A DNA stretch of 64,000 bases from an uncultured Collinsella sp. (lineage in GTDB: Bacteria > Actinomycetota > Coriobacteriia > Coriobacteriales > Coriobacteriaceae): contig URKH01000002.1 in assembly GCA_900548255.1 (NCBI GenBank), positions 1 to 64,000 on the forward strand, in the 5' to 3' direction. The first letter of the stretch is position 1. The number at the start of each line of letters is the position of its first letter. Below, one piece after another: positions 42,702 through 51,216 of the stretch. Below the pieces are notes generated by a model, which ran no database searches, was not told the origin of the DNA, and saw only the letters and a list, made by a program, of their open reading frames with translations. Made by a program: the position numbers and the translations under genes.

Positions 42702-43277
42702 TTATCTTGCCGATGGAGTTGTCGTCGTTTCGTTCGTGTGGGTCGTTTCGGCGCCGTCGCCCTGTTCGCCCTCGTCCTTTTGAGCGTCGGCGATGGTGGA
42801 GGCCGCCGCAACGATACCGCGCTGGGGCGCGACGCCCGTCTGGGTCTGAGCGCCCTCGACAATTTCTGTGCCTGCATGCGCGAGCTCGGGCGATTTAAAC
42901 ATCGCGTCCAAGTTGGCACCGTCGCCGGCGTAGCCAAGCGCAGCGAGTGCGATGACGATCACTGCAACGACGACCGCGATCGGAACATAACGATGCCAAC
43001 CAGCCGGATTGAGTCCGCTGCGACGAGCCGCCCCGCGGCTGATGTAACCGAGCGTGCCGTCGTGCTTGAGCTTTGAGCCCACCACGCACTTGCGGCCCCA
43101 CAGCGACGACTCGGCCTGCATGGCCAAGCGAGCGCTTGCCGAAGGATAGCCATATTTAGTGCGCTTGAACGAACCATCAAACCCCGAGGCGTGTTTGCCC
43201 CACGTCACCGATGTCGTGCGTCGGTTGACCGGCGCGGCGCTCCGCCTTCTGCGGCTCGGTTTTGTAGTCTCAGCCAT
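42702..43277 (-). CDS. Hypothetical single-span membrane protein (191 aa)
   Basis: The protein starts MAETTKPSRRRRSAAPVNRR. A basic, probably cytoplasmic region of ~100 residues is followed by one membrane helix (about 100-122, YVPIAVVVAVIVIALAALGY) and an external Thr/Glu/Ala-rich tail (ending TNETTTTPSAR). GCGGGGGCG precedes the ATG at 43275-43277. I recognise no family. The basic, Arg-rich N-terminus and Ser/Thr-rich exterior are reminiscent of envelope-associated proteins, but this is only descriptive. Confidence 0.7.
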   Translation of the reverse strand: MAETTKPSRRRRSAAPVNRRTTSVTWGKHASGFDGSFKRTKYGYPSASARLAMQAESSLWGRKCVVGSKLKHDGTLGYISRGAARRSGLNPAGWHRYVPIAVVVAVIVIALAALGYAGDGANLDAMFKSPELAHAGTEIVEGAQTQTGVAPQRGIVAAASTIADAQKDEGEQGDGAETTHTNETTTTPSAR

Positions 43278-43361
43278 ACGCCCCCGCACGCCGTAACCAA
43301 ATCGAAACAATAACGCTTTGGACTGTAGCACACGCGTCGCGCGCGGTCACGGGCGCCTCGC

Positions 43362-44579
43362 TCAACGGTCATCGTCCTTCAGTAAGCGCCACAGCGTTGT
43401 TCGGCTTATGCCCAGCACCTCCGCCGCACGGGTTCGGTTGCCGTGGAGATGATCTACAACCAGATGCGCGATATCTCGCTCGGTATCGGCCAGCGGTCGC
43501 AGGATATACAGGTCGCTTTCGAGTGTCGGGGCGCCAAAGGTTGCGGTCTTAATCACGTCCTCTTGGGCTAGCACTTCCTCCGCCACAGCGCGATCCACCG
43601 TGCCCGCCCCCACCAATATATACAGTCGTTCCGAGACCTCGCGGAGCTGCAGATAGTTGCGCGGCCAGCGGTAAGCATCGAGCGCCTTCGTCGCCGCGGC
43701 AGACAGCGTGGGCGCTGCCGTCCCAAATGCACCAGCGAGATATTCCAAATAGCGCGCAATCTTTTGCGACGTGGCTCCCTGCTCGACGATTGCCGGCGCC
43801 ACGCTCACCGCACAGGCGAAGCGCTCGGTCACAAAGGCGGCTTGATCACTTTCGCTGCCGCCCGGCATGTCATTCGCCGTCAGCACCACATGGCAGCGCG
43901 TCGCCAGCGCGGTGTCGGCCATCGTGGAAACGAGCTCGCGGAGACGCTGGGGGCCAACCGTGTTCCAGCCCTCAATGCAAAGTGTCAGCCCCGTTTGGAA
44001 CAACGGCGATTCGGCGCTTTTGAGCAGATGGCGCCAGCCGCGATCCGTTAGCTCATCGAGCGCAACGGCAACAAAGGGCTGATCGACAAAAGGACCGTCC
44101 AGATAGAGGCGCATGGCAATCTCGACCTGACCCGTTCCCAGCTCGCCCTCGAGCATAAGGGGCACACCGCGCGCGTAGCTCTCGGCGACCGGCGCAGCCA
44201 CCGAGGCAGCCCCCTCAACGATGCCGTACGCGCTCGATTCGTAGCGGGCCTCAACTTCGTCGGCGTTGAGCCACTCGATGCCCGCGTGCGCCGCGGCGCC
44301 GCGCACCTCGCGGACCACGACGACCCAAAGGCCCCCGCCCTCTTTGTCGGCGGGGCGAACGGTCAGGCTCAGGCGCGTACCCGCACGCCCCATAACCAGA
44401 CGCGCGCCGTCTCCTATACGGTCGAGGCGTTCGGCAACAAAAGCTGCCACATCCCGCTCAAGCGCCGCGTCATTCATGGTCGAAATCGCGACGTCCCCAC
44501 GCGCATCGATTGCCAATGCCGAGGCCCCGGCAGCAGCCAGGGCCTCGGTCAAGATGTTCAGCTTGGCATCGCTATCCAT
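43362..44579 (-). CDS. NtrC-like regulator with degenerate AAA domain and Fis-type HTH
   Basis: A 405-residue regulator. A ~130-residue N-terminal sensory region is followed by a central region resembling sigma-54 activators. Its Walker A position reads GELGTGQVEIA (Lys replaced by Gln) and I find no GAFTGA loop. The C-terminus is a Fis HTH (NRTRAAEVLGISRTTLWRLL). Without ATP binding and the sigma-54 contact loop it probably acts as an ordinary DNA-binding regulator. AGGGG precedes the ATG at 44577-44579. It lies downstream of yeiH on the same strand. Confidence 0.75.
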   Translation of the reverse strand: MDSDAKLNILTEALAAAGASALAIDARGDVAISTMNDAALERDVAAFVAERLDRIGDGARLVMGRAGTRLSLTVRPADKEGGGLWVVVVREVRGAAAHAGIEWLNADEVEARYESSAYGIVEGAASVAAPVAESYARGVPLMLEGELGTGQVEIAMRLYLDGPFVDQPFVAVALDELTDRGWRHLLKSAESPLFQTGLTLCIEGWNTVGPQRLRELVSTMADTALATRCHVVLTANDMPGGSESDQAAFVTERFACAVSVAPAIVEQGATSQKIARYLEYLAGAFGTAAPTLSAAATKALDAYRWPRNYLQLREVSERLYILVGAGTVDRAVAEEVLAQEDVIKTATFGAPTLESDLYILRPLADTERDIAHLVVDHLHGNRTRAAEVLGISRTTLWRLLKDDDR

Positions 44580-44704
44580 AATTTGCCCCTGTCCGCGGCG
44601 ACGTGCAGCCGCCGACGGTCGCACGACCGAGTGTTTCAAAATTGAACGATATTGCTCACCAAACACTATAGGGCAGAAAGCGCCGTCCTGCGAGTATAGG
44701 TGTT

Positions 44705-44792
44705 GCCCCGCATCGCCATCCTGGCGGGGCGATAAGAGCTCTTCGGGACTTATAAACCTGCGGACAAGCCATACCCGCAAGAGCTCCTATCG
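44705..44792. repeat. Two adjacent hairpins between yeiH and the NtrC-like gene
   Basis: GCCCCGC/GCGGGGC (44705-44711, 44724-44730), then CGATAAGAGCTC/GAGCTCCTATCG (44730-44741, 44781-44792; one mismatch). They lie 60 bases past the yeiH stop, so they may end that transcript. There is no T-run. Confidence 0.5.
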
Positions 44793-44852
44793 CTCCACCG
44801 TGAGAATGCGCTCACCAGCACGCAGCACGCAGCACGCAAATAAGCTACTTCT

Positions 44853-45887
44853 CTACCAGATTCCCAGCACGTGCTGCATCCCCAAACTCATGCACGCAAT
44901 GCCAATCCAGCAGCAAAAGCCCAGCGCGATGGGCTTGCCGCCCTTTTTGACCAGCTCGACGATATCGGTATTAAAACCAATAGCCGCCATGGCCATCACA
45001 ATAAAGAACTTCGACAGCTCCTTGATGGGCGCCGTAAAGGACGCGGGAAGTTGAAGCACCGTGGTGATTACGCTCGCCAGCACAAAGAACAGCACAAACA
45101 TGGGAAACGCGCGTTTGAGCGAGAACGTGCTTTTGGCGTCGCCGCCGGCCTTGCGCGCCAGATGCATCTGCCAGCATGCGAGGACCAACGTGATGGGAAT
45201 AATGGCCAGCGTCCTGGTGAGCTTGACCACCGTGGCGCTCTCGAGCACATTGGCGCCGGGATGCATGCTGTCCCAAGCGCTCGCCGCAGCCGTTACGGAC
45301 GAGGTGTCGTTGATGGCGGTGCCGGCAAACAGGCCAAAGCCCTCGTTGGTCAGCCCGAGCATACCGCCGAGCGTTGGAAACACGAGCGCCGCGATAACGT
45401 TAAACAGGAAGATGACCGAAATAGCCTGGGCAATCTCGCGATCGTCGGCATCGATGACGGGCGCGGTCGCAGCGATGGCAGAACCGCCGCAAATCGACGA
45501 GCCCACGCCCACAAGCGTCGCGATCTTGCTCGGCACGTTCATGACGCGGCAGAGCACAAAGGCGATGACAAGCGAGGTCGAGATTGTCGCCACGATAATC
45601 GGTAGCGACTGGGCGCCCTTGGACAGAATCTGGGAGAGGTTCATGCCAAAGCCAAGCAGGATAACCGCGTACTGCAAGACTTTTTTGGACGTATAGGTGA
45701 CGCCAGCGGCGAGCTGTTCGCGACGATTCTTGGGAAAGACGAGCGCCAGAACCATGCCAAAGAGAATAGCAAATACCGGCCCACCGACCACCTCGATTTG
45801 TTTGCCGAGCAGCGTTGCGGGAATGGCGATGATCAGGCAGAACAAGACGCCTTTCCAGCGCTCGCGTACGATATTTGCCAGTTGCAT
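44853..45887 (-). CDS. YeiH/UPF0324 family putative sulfate exporter
   Basis: A 344-residue membrane protein with about ten helices. Family features include GGPVFAILFGMVLALVFP near the N-terminus, VGVGSSICGGSAIAATAPVI in the middle and GLFAGTAINDTSSVTAAA. Members have been proposed to export sulfonates or sulfate, but few are tested. AAGGAATCCC precedes the ATG. It is divergent from a GntR-type regulator at 46080, which probably controls it. Confidence 0.88.
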   Translation of the reverse strand: MQLANIVRERWKGVLFCLIIAIPATLLGKQIEVVGGPVFAILFGMVLALVFPKNRREQLAAGVTYTSKKVLQYAVILLGFGMNLSQILSKGAQSLPIIVATISTSLVIAFVLCRVMNVPSKIATLVGVGSSICGGSAIAATAPVIDADDREIAQAISVIFLFNVIAALVFPTLGGMLGLTNEGFGLFAGTAINDTSSVTAAASAWDSMHPGANVLESATVVKLTRTLAIIPITLVLACWQMHLARKAGGDAKSTFSLKRAFPMFVLFFVLASVITTVLQLPASFTAPIKELSKFFIVMAMAAIGFNTDIVELVKKGGKPIALGFCCWIGIACMSLGMQHVLGIW

Positions 45888-46079
45888 ATGGGATTCCTTC
45901 TTTCTATTTCACGTTTGCGACGGCTTATGATACGGCAACGTTGAGCACAATCCCGTACAAACGCAGGCAAAAATGTCGCAAAAGTTATCGGGCGGCGATT
46001 GAATTTCCACCGCAGAGAACTGATTCGCGGCATAATAAACAACTGACATATGAGTGTGGAAGAACGTTTGTGAGGCGCT

Positions 46080-46781
46080 ATGGAAGAATCGATGCACATC
46101 GGCGAGCAAGAAACGAGCCTACAGGACCAGTCCTACCACACCATTCGACGCAAAATCGTCTACCTGGACTACAAGCCGGGCGAAAAGCTGGGCGTCAAGC
46201 AACTTTGCGACGACCTGGATATGGGTCGCACGCCCGTGCGCGAGGCTTTGGTTCGCTTGGCGCAGGAAGGCCTGGTGCGCACCGTGCCCCAGAGCGGCAC
46301 CTACGTCTCACCCATCAACCTCACCCTTGCCGAGAGTGCCTGTTACATCCGCGAGCATCTGGAAAAGCAGGTGATTGTGGAGTGCTGTGCGCGCGCCACG
46401 TCGACCGGCATCGAGCAGCTCGACCGCGCCATCGTGCTGCAGGAAAAGGCCATGGCCGAAGAGGATCGCATCGGCTTCTTTTTGAGCGACAACCTCATGC
46501 ATCACATGATTTTTAGCATCGCATGTCGCAGCACCGTGTGGTCGTGGCTCGAAGAGACCAATGCCGACCTGGAGCGCTTCCGCTGGCTGCGCGCCGCCAC
46601 GCAGGTTCTCGACAATCAGGACATCGTGAACGAGCACAAGCAGATTCGCCGCGCTATCGCCGGTCGCGACCCCATCGAAGCGAGCTTTTTGGTCAGCAAG
46701 CACCTGCACATGATGTTCCGCAACCAAACCGAGGTTCTGGACCAGTTCCCCGAGTACTTCGAGACCAGCAAGCTCCGCTAA
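46080..46781 (+). CDS. GntR family regulator, FadR/FCD subgroup
   Basis: A 233-residue regulator. The winged helix (about 15-80) reads GVKQLCDDLDMGRTPVREAL followed by RLAQEGLVRTVPQSGTYV, the GntR signature. The C-terminal all-helical FCD domain (about 90-220) holds the metal/acid-binding residues in DNLMHHMIF and NEHKQIRRAI. The ligand is probably a small organic acid. It faces yeiH across 192 bases. GAGG lies close to the ATG at 46080; the ATG at 46092 is an alternative start. Confidence 0.9.
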   Translation: MEESMHIGEQETSLQDQSYHTIRRKIVYLDYKPGEKLGVKQLCDDLDMGRTPVREALVRLAQEGLVRTVPQSGTYVSPINLTLAESACYIREHLEKQVIVECCARATSTGIEQLDRAIVLQEKAMAEEDRIGFFLSDNLMHHMIFSIACRSTVWSWLEETNADLERFRWLRAATQVLDNQDIVNEHKQIRRAIAGRDPIEASFLVSKHLHMMFRNQTEVLDQFPEYFETSKLR

Positions 46782-46828
46782 CCTGCCAAAAAGGGACAGG
46801 TTTATTTTGGCAGGTTTTATCTGGGCAA
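46781..46828. repeat. 45-bp repeat family, copy 1 (CCTGCCAAAA...TTTTGGCAGG)
   Basis: 10-bp stem (46782-46791, 46805-46814) enclosing AGGGACAGGTTTA, followed by TTTTATCTGGG. It starts immediately after the GntR stop and would work as its terminator. Other copies: 49190-49235 (reverse), 52109-52154, 54194-54238, 55028-55072. Confidence 0.85.
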
Positions 46829-46836
46829 ACGCAGAA

Positions 46837-46872
46837 AAGGCCCGGCTCCGTCTTGATGCGGAGCCGGGCCTT
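46837..46872 (-). terminator. Terminator of glmS
   Basis: A perfect 14-bp stem (AAGGCCCGGCTCCG / CGGAGCCGGGCCTT) with an 8-nt loop and TTTTC on the minus strand, 24 bases past the glmS stop. Confidence 0.92.
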
Positions 46873-46895
46873 AGTCGCTAGAACGGCGGAACCAA

Positions 46896-48743
46896 CTACT
46901 CTACCGTGACGCTCTTGGCCAGGTTACGGGGCTGGTCGATGTCGCAGCCGCGCAGGATGGCGACCTCGCGGGCGAGCAGCTGCAGAGGAACGCTCGCCGT
47001 GATGGGGCTGAACACGTCGCGGACTGCCGGCACGCGGACGATGCAGTCGGCGATCTTGTTGATCTCCTCGTCGCCCTCGGTGGCAACGACGATGACCTTG
47101 GCGCCGCGTGCCTTGCACTCCATAAGGTTCGACACGGTCTTGTCGTAGGTGGCACTCTTGGTGGCCACAGCGATGACAGGGAAGCCCGGGTCGATCAGGG
47201 CAATGGGGCCGTGCTTCATCTCACCGGCGGCGTAGGCCTCGGCGTGCAGGTAGCTGACCTCCTTGAGCTTGAGAGCGCCCTCGTAGGAGATAGCGGCGCC
47301 CATGCCGCGGCCCACGAACAGCGCGGACTGCGCGTCCTTGCAGACAAGCGCGGCCTCGTGCACGGCCTCGGTCTGCGTATCCAGAATCCACTGGATCTGC
47401 TCGGCCGTATCGGAAAGCTCGCGGAACAGCATGCGCGTCTGCTTGGTGGTCAGGCGGTACTTGACCTGCGCCAGCAGCAGAGCCAGCAGCGTCAGGCTCA
47501 CAACCTGGCCGATGAAGCTCTTGGTCGAGGCGACAGCGATCTCCTTGTTGGCCTTGGTGTAGATGACGCCATCGCTCTCGCGCGCCACCGGGCTGCCCAC
47601 CACGTTGGTGATGCCAAAGACCTTGGCGCCCTTGATGCGCGCGTCGCGAATGGCGGCAAGGGTATCGGCCGTCTCGCCCGACTGCGACACGGCCACAACA
47701 AGCGTCGTCGGCGTAATGATGGGGTTGCGGTAGCGGAACTCGCTGGCCGCCTCAACCTCGGTGGGGATGCGAGCCCAGCCCTCAATGAGATTCTTAGCAA
47801 TGAGGCCAGCGTGATAGCTGGTGCCGCAAGCGATCACGTAGACGCGGTCGATGTCGTTGAGCTCCTCGAGCGAAAGGCCCAGCTCATCGATGTCGAGCTC
47901 GCCGGCAGGCGTCATACGGCCAACCAGCGTGTCGCGCACGACGCGCGGCTGCTCGTGGATTTCCTTGAGCATAAAGTCGGGATAACCGCCCTTTTCTGCC
48001 ATGTCCAGGTCCCAGTCGATGTGGATGACCTTGGGCTCGATAGCGTTACCGGCCTCGTCGGTGTACTCGACGCCTGCGGGCGTGAGCTTGGCAAACTGAC
48101 CGTCCTCAAGCACCACGACATCGCGGGTGGCGTCGATGAGTGCAATGACGTCGGAGGCGACATAGGCGCCGGTCTCGCCTGCGCCGACCACAATCGGGGA
48201 ATCCTTGCGGGCTACGGCGATCACGCCGGGCTCGTCAGCGCACACGGCGGCCAGACCATAGGCACCGACCACGTGGGTGCAAGCCTCGCGCACGGAGGCC
48301 ATCAGGTCGTGCGTCTCGGCATAGGCCTCTTCGATCAGATGCGCGAAGACCTCGGTATCGGTCTCGCTCTTAAAGTGATGGCCGCGGCCCTCCAGCTCCT
48401 CGCGCAGCTCGGCGAAGTTCTCGATGATGCCATTGTGGACGATGGCGATACGACCGTCGCAGCTGGTGTGGGGATGGGCGTTAACGACGGAGGGCTTGCC
48501 GTGGGTAGCCCAGCGGGTATGGCCGATGCCGCAGGTAGCGTCGCTGTCGATGTTGGAAAGCTCGCTCTCCAGGCCCGCGACCTTGCCCACGCGGCGGATG
48601 ACGTCGAGGTGCGCCGCGGCGCCCTCACCCACCTCGAGCGCGACGCCCGAGGAGTCATAGCCGCGATACTCCATACGCTTAAGACCCGTGACCAGGATGT
48701 TCTTTGCAATATCAGAGCCGGTGTAGCCGACAATTCCGCACAT
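46896..48743 (-). CDS. glmS: Glutamine-fructose-6-phosphate aminotransferase (isomerising)
   Basis: A 615-residue enzyme making glucosamine-6-phosphate from fructose-6-phosphate and glutamine, the first step to UDP-GlcNAc for cell wall. The mature N-terminal Cys nucleophile is in MCGIVGYTGSD. The glutaminase domain (about 2-240) has GIGHTRWATHG and SETDTEVFAH. Two SIS domains follow (about 290-430 and 460-600), with CGTSYHAG, VSQSGETADTLAA and PRNLAKSVTVE at the C-terminus. AAGGGA precedes the ATG. No glmS ribozyme core is visible upstream; palindromes at 48845-48876 are better candidates for control. Confidence 0.97.
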   Translation of the reverse strand: MCGIVGYTGSDIAKNILVTGLKRMEYRGYDSSGVALEVGEGAAAHLDVIRRVGKVAGLESELSNIDSDATCGIGHTRWATHGKPSVVNAHPHTSCDGRIAIVHNGIIENFAELREELEGRGHHFKSETDTEVFAHLIEEAYAETHDLMASVREACTHVVGAYGLAAVCADEPGVIAVARKDSPIVVGAGETGAYVASDVIALIDATRDVVVLEDGQFAKLTPAGVEYTDEAGNAIEPKVIHIDWDLDMAEKGGYPDFMLKEIHEQPRVVRDTLVGRMTPAGELDIDELGLSLEELNDIDRVYVIACGTSYHAGLIAKNLIEGWARIPTEVEAASEFRYRNPIITPTTLVVAVSQSGETADTLAAIRDARIKGAKVFGITNVVGSPVARESDGVIYTKANKEIAVASTKSFIGQVVSLTLLALLLAQVKYRLTTKQTRMLFRELSDTAEQIQWILDTQTEAVHEAALVCKDAQSALFVGRGMGAAISYEGALKLKEVSYLHAEAYAAGEMKHGPIALIDPGFPVIAVATKSATYDKTVSNLMECKARGAKVIVVATEGDEEINKIADCIVRVPAVRDVFSPITASVPLQLLAREVAILRGCDIDQPRNLAKSVTVE

Positions 48744-48844
48744 AGGATAAATCCCTTCGTTCGCGTGACTGCAAGACGTCCACGCACAGGGGGCGCTGAG
48801 ACGTATAACGTTCGAGTATTGTACTCACGCAAGCGCAAGCTGAT

Positions 48845-48876
48845 ATACCAGAAGTGGTATCTCAACTTAGATACCA
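48845..48876. promoter_or_regulatory. Overlapping palindromes upstream of glmS
   Basis: ATACCA-GAAG-TGGTAT (48845-48860) overlaps TGGTATCT-CAACTT-AGATACCA (48855-48876). The TGGTAT/ATACCA half-site resembles sites of GntR/HutC amino-sugar regulators. It lies about 100 bases before the glmS start, so a glucosamine-responsive operator is plausible. Confidence 0.5.
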
Positions 48877-48896
48877 CCCGATGCACACATGCCCAG

Positions 48897-48949
48897 CCGG
48901 TCCAAACCGCCACAATGGGGACAGGAACCTTTGTGGTGGTTTGGACCGG
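48897..48949. repeat. Palindromic repeat, CCACCACAAAGG family (copy 2)
   Basis: 19-bp arms (48897-48915, 48931-48949, one mismatch) with a loop containing GGGACAGGAACC, close to the loop of the 7685 element. Confidence 0.75.
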
Positions 48950-48974
48950 GGCGGCGCTCTGTCCCAGCGAAAGA

Positions 48975-49112
48975 TCTCGATCTGTAACATCTGGGGCTCC
49001 GGAAGCCGGCTTAGTGTTACAGATCGAGACATTACAGTTCGGCCCCTGCACTATGTCTCGATCTGTAACAGGTAGAACCGGTTTTGCCGTCCACGTGTTA
49101 CAGATCGAGACA
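48975..49112. repeat. Double hairpin of TCTCGATCTGTAACA arms
   Basis: TCTCGATCTGTAACA occurs at 48975-48989 and 49056-49070, and its reverse complement at 49015-49029 and 49096-49110. That makes two inverted pairs with loops of about 25 bases, 81 bases apart. No coding capacity. It lies in the 540-base gap between glmS and the LacI gene. Confidence 0.8.
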
Positions 49113-49134
49113 ATTGAAGGCCCAGGCAGCTCAA

Positions 49135-49169
49135 ACCACCACAAAGGTGTCTGCCCCCTTCGTGGTGGT
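49135..49169. repeat. Palindromic repeat, CCACCACAAAGG family (copy 3)
   Basis: ACCACCACAAAGG and CCTTCGTGGTGGT arms (13 bp, one mismatch) around a 9-base loop. Copies 2 and 3 flank the TCTCGATCTGTAACA double hairpin. Confidence 0.7.
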
Positions 49170-49189
49170 CGCGCTGGCAACGGCGTTTC

Positions 49190-49235
49190 CCCAGATAAAC
49201 CTGCCAAAATAAACCTGTCCCTTTTTGGTAGGTTT
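49190..49235. repeat. 45-bp repeat family, copy 2 (reverse orientation)
   Basis: CCCAGATAAACCTGCCAAAA through to TTTTTGGTAGGTTT, the reverse complement of the copies at 46781, 52109, 54194 and 55028. It lies immediately upstream of the LacI gene promoter region. Confidence 0.85.
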
Positions 49236-49283
49236 GGGATGCTACAATCTGGCTTGTACTTGAAACGCATCAAAGGGGCCGCT

Positions 49284-50396
49284 ATGGCAAAGGTAAAAAT
49301 CAGCGACGTCGCGCGCGAGGCCGGGGTTTCGTTGGGCACGGTTTCCAACGCGCTCAACCATCCCGAAAAGCTGCGCCCCGAGACCCTCAAGCTCATCAAC
49401 GAGACCATCAATCGCCTTGGTTACCTGCCCAACCAAAGTGCCCGTCAGCTCGCAGGCGGCACCACCAAGTCCTTTGGCCTGGTCCTCCCCCGTCTCGATC
49501 ACGGCTTCTCGCTCCAAATTGCCAGCGGCGCCCATAACGAGGCCCGCAAGCACGGTTACGACCTGCTCATCGCCAACGCCGATAACGACGGCATTCTCCA
49601 GGACCATTACCTGCGCTACTTTATGGGCACGCAGATGTCCGGCGTCATGGTTCAGCCCATGGCGTCCCCCGACTGGCACCCGACCATGACTAAAATGCCC
49701 GTGCCGATCGTCCATCTGGATATCCACTGTTCCGAGCCCGGCTACTACGTGGCTGCCGATAACGAAGCCCAAGGTCGCATCATCGCCGAGCTCGCCGTTG
49801 CCCGTGGCGCACGCCATATCACCGTTGTGGGAAGGGCGGCATTTATGCAGCTCACCTTGCGCGTACTTGGCATCCACAAGGCCCTCGCCCTGCATCCCGA
49901 TATCAAAATTGAGGTCATTGACGCCGGAGAGTGGAATACCGCAGCCGACGGCTACAGCATTGGCGCTCAGATTGCCGGGCGCTCCGGCGACGAGCGCCCC
50001 GATTTTGTCATCGGCCTGACCGACGTACTGGCGTCGGGCGTCATCTCGGCGCTGGTCGATAAAGGCATCTCCGTCCCCGAGCAGGTCCGCGTGGCTGGCT
50101 GCGACGGCAACCCGCTCGCCTGGAGCGGGTCGGTCCCACTCACCACGGTGGCACCCCCAGGCTACGAGATTGGCCGCAAGGGCATTCAGTTGCTCATGGA
50201 GCAAATCGAAAACAAAGCCCCGGCGAAGACCAAGCACGCCCGTATCGGTTCCGCCGCACGCATCGTCACCGCGGTCACGGCCGTCGAGGACATCAACCGC
50301 CAAGAGCTCGTACGCCCGTTTTTACTGGAGCGCGCCAGCACCCAGGCAAGCAGTCACACCGAAGCCACCGCCATCAACCTCGGCGCCTACCTTTAG
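49284..50396 (+). CDS. LacI family transcriptional regulator
   Basis: 370 residues. The N-terminal HTH reads KISDVAREAGVSLGTVSNAL and the hinge helix follows (PNQSARQLAGG). The periplasmic-binding-like ligand domain (about 62-340) contains FGLVLPRLDHGFSLQIASGA and DFVIGLTDVLASGVISAL. AAAGGGG precedes the ATG at 49284; upstream frame is only open by chance. A C-terminal extension of ~30 residues ends in TEATAINLGAYL. Its 3' end overlaps the convergent HAD gene by four bases, and that junction is duplicated at 54255-54296. The ligand is probably a sugar; the target is unknown. Confidence 0.9.
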   Translation: MAKVKISDVAREAGVSLGTVSNALNHPEKLRPETLKLINETINRLGYLPNQSARQLAGGTTKSFGLVLPRLDHGFSLQIASGAHNEARKHGYDLLIANADNDGILQDHYLRYFMGTQMSGVMVQPMASPDWHPTMTKMPVPIVHLDIHCSEPGYYVAADNEAQGRIIAELAVARGARHITVVGRAAFMQLTLRVLGIHKALALHPDIKIEVIDAGEWNTAADGYSIGAQIAGRSGDERPDFVIGLTDVLASGVISALVDKGISVPEQVRVAGCDGNPLAWSGSVPLTTVAPPGYEIGRKGIQLLMEQIENKAPAKTKHARIGSAARIVTAVTAVEDINRQELVRPFLLERASTQASSHTEATAINLGAYL

Positions 50397-51043
50397 CACA
50401 CGGCCTTGACCGCGGCCGTCAGGTCGAACAACGTATCGAGCACGGCCTCGCAGCCATCCACCACGTCCTGCGGCAGCGGCACGATATCGGGAACGGCAAA
50501 GACATGGCAGCCGGCCGTGATGCCCGAGACGCAGCCGTTGCGCGAATCCTCGACCACGGCACATTCCTCGGGGGCAAAGCCCGCGCGCTCGCAGGCAAGC
50601 AGATACATCTCGGGATCGGGCTTGCCGTGTACGACGTCCTCGCCGCAGGTCACCGTCTCAAACTTATCAAAGAGGCCGACCATCTTGAGGTTGCGCTCGG
50701 CCGTAACGTGGCGCGACGACGTCGCAAGACCCACGTGATAGCCCGCAGCCAGCAGCTCGTCGAGGCACTCGGCGGCACCGGCCTTAAGCTCCAGATCGGT
50801 CTTGACCATCTCGTCGCGAATCTCCCTATGGCGACGATAGATTGCCTCAGCGGTTTCGCGGCTGCCGTAATGCCCATCAAGGATCTCCATGACATCGGGC
50901 AACGTGCGGCCGATAAACTGATGGATCAGCGCATCGTCAATCGCGAATCCCAGCTCGGCCGCGCCCGCCTTCCACGCCTTGATACCCAAACGCTCGGTGT
51001 CGACCAGCGTTCCGTCCATGTCAAAAATAACGGCCTTGATCAT
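50393..51043 (-). CDS. HAD-superfamily phosphatase, beta-phosphoglucomutase-like (copy 1)
   Basis: A 216-residue HAD subfamily I hydrolase. Motif I is FDMDGTLVDTE, motif II LATSSR, motif III around GKPDPEMYLL and motif IV VVEDSRNGCVSG. The helical cap (about 15-85) is of the beta-PGM/pseudouridine-phosphatase type. GGGGGACC precedes the ATG at 51041-51043. A paralogue at 54293 has an almost identical C-terminal third but a more divergent cap. Both are preceded by the same TATATAACGTATATA element. Confidence 0.9.
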   Translation of the reverse strand: MIKAVIFDMDGTLVDTERLGIKAWKAGAAELGFAIDDALIHQFIGRTLPDVMEILDGHYGSRETAEAIYRRHREIRDEMVKTDLELKAGAAECLDELLAAGYHVGLATSSRHVTAERNLKMVGLFDKFETVTCGEDVVHGKPDPEMYLLACERAGFAPEECAVVEDSRNGCVSGITAGCHVFAVPDIVPLPQDVVDGCEAVLDTLFDLTAAVKAVC

Positions 51044-51104
51044 ATCGGTCCCCCATCTCTTCGCGCTGCTGTACTCCCGCAACTTTACCGCACCTGTAAA
51101 CTTG

Positions 51105-51119
51105 TATATAACGTATATA
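51105..51119 (-). promoter_or_regulatory. TATATAACGTATATA element upstream of HAD copy 1
   Basis: A near-palindromic AT-rich 15-mer about 62 bases before the start. It is repeated exactly at 55000-55014 before HAD copy 2. Probably the -10 region and/or an operator. Confidence 0.5.
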
Positions 51120-51216
51120 GCATATTGCACTTTCGTTACATAGATAGAAGTCTTATGACAAGCGACTCGGTAGGATTATAGTTTTCGACCGAGTACTCAA
51201 CGGCAAGGATCGACTT

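Noticed and set aside
48744..48900. glmS ribozyme
   Set aside because: The expected conserved core and its position next to the start codon are not visible, and the leader is occupied by short palindromes.
47211..49283. A long in-frame extension in front of the LacI regulator
   Set aside because: The first part is antisense to glmS. The LacI HTH begins at the ATG at 49284, which has a good ribosome site.
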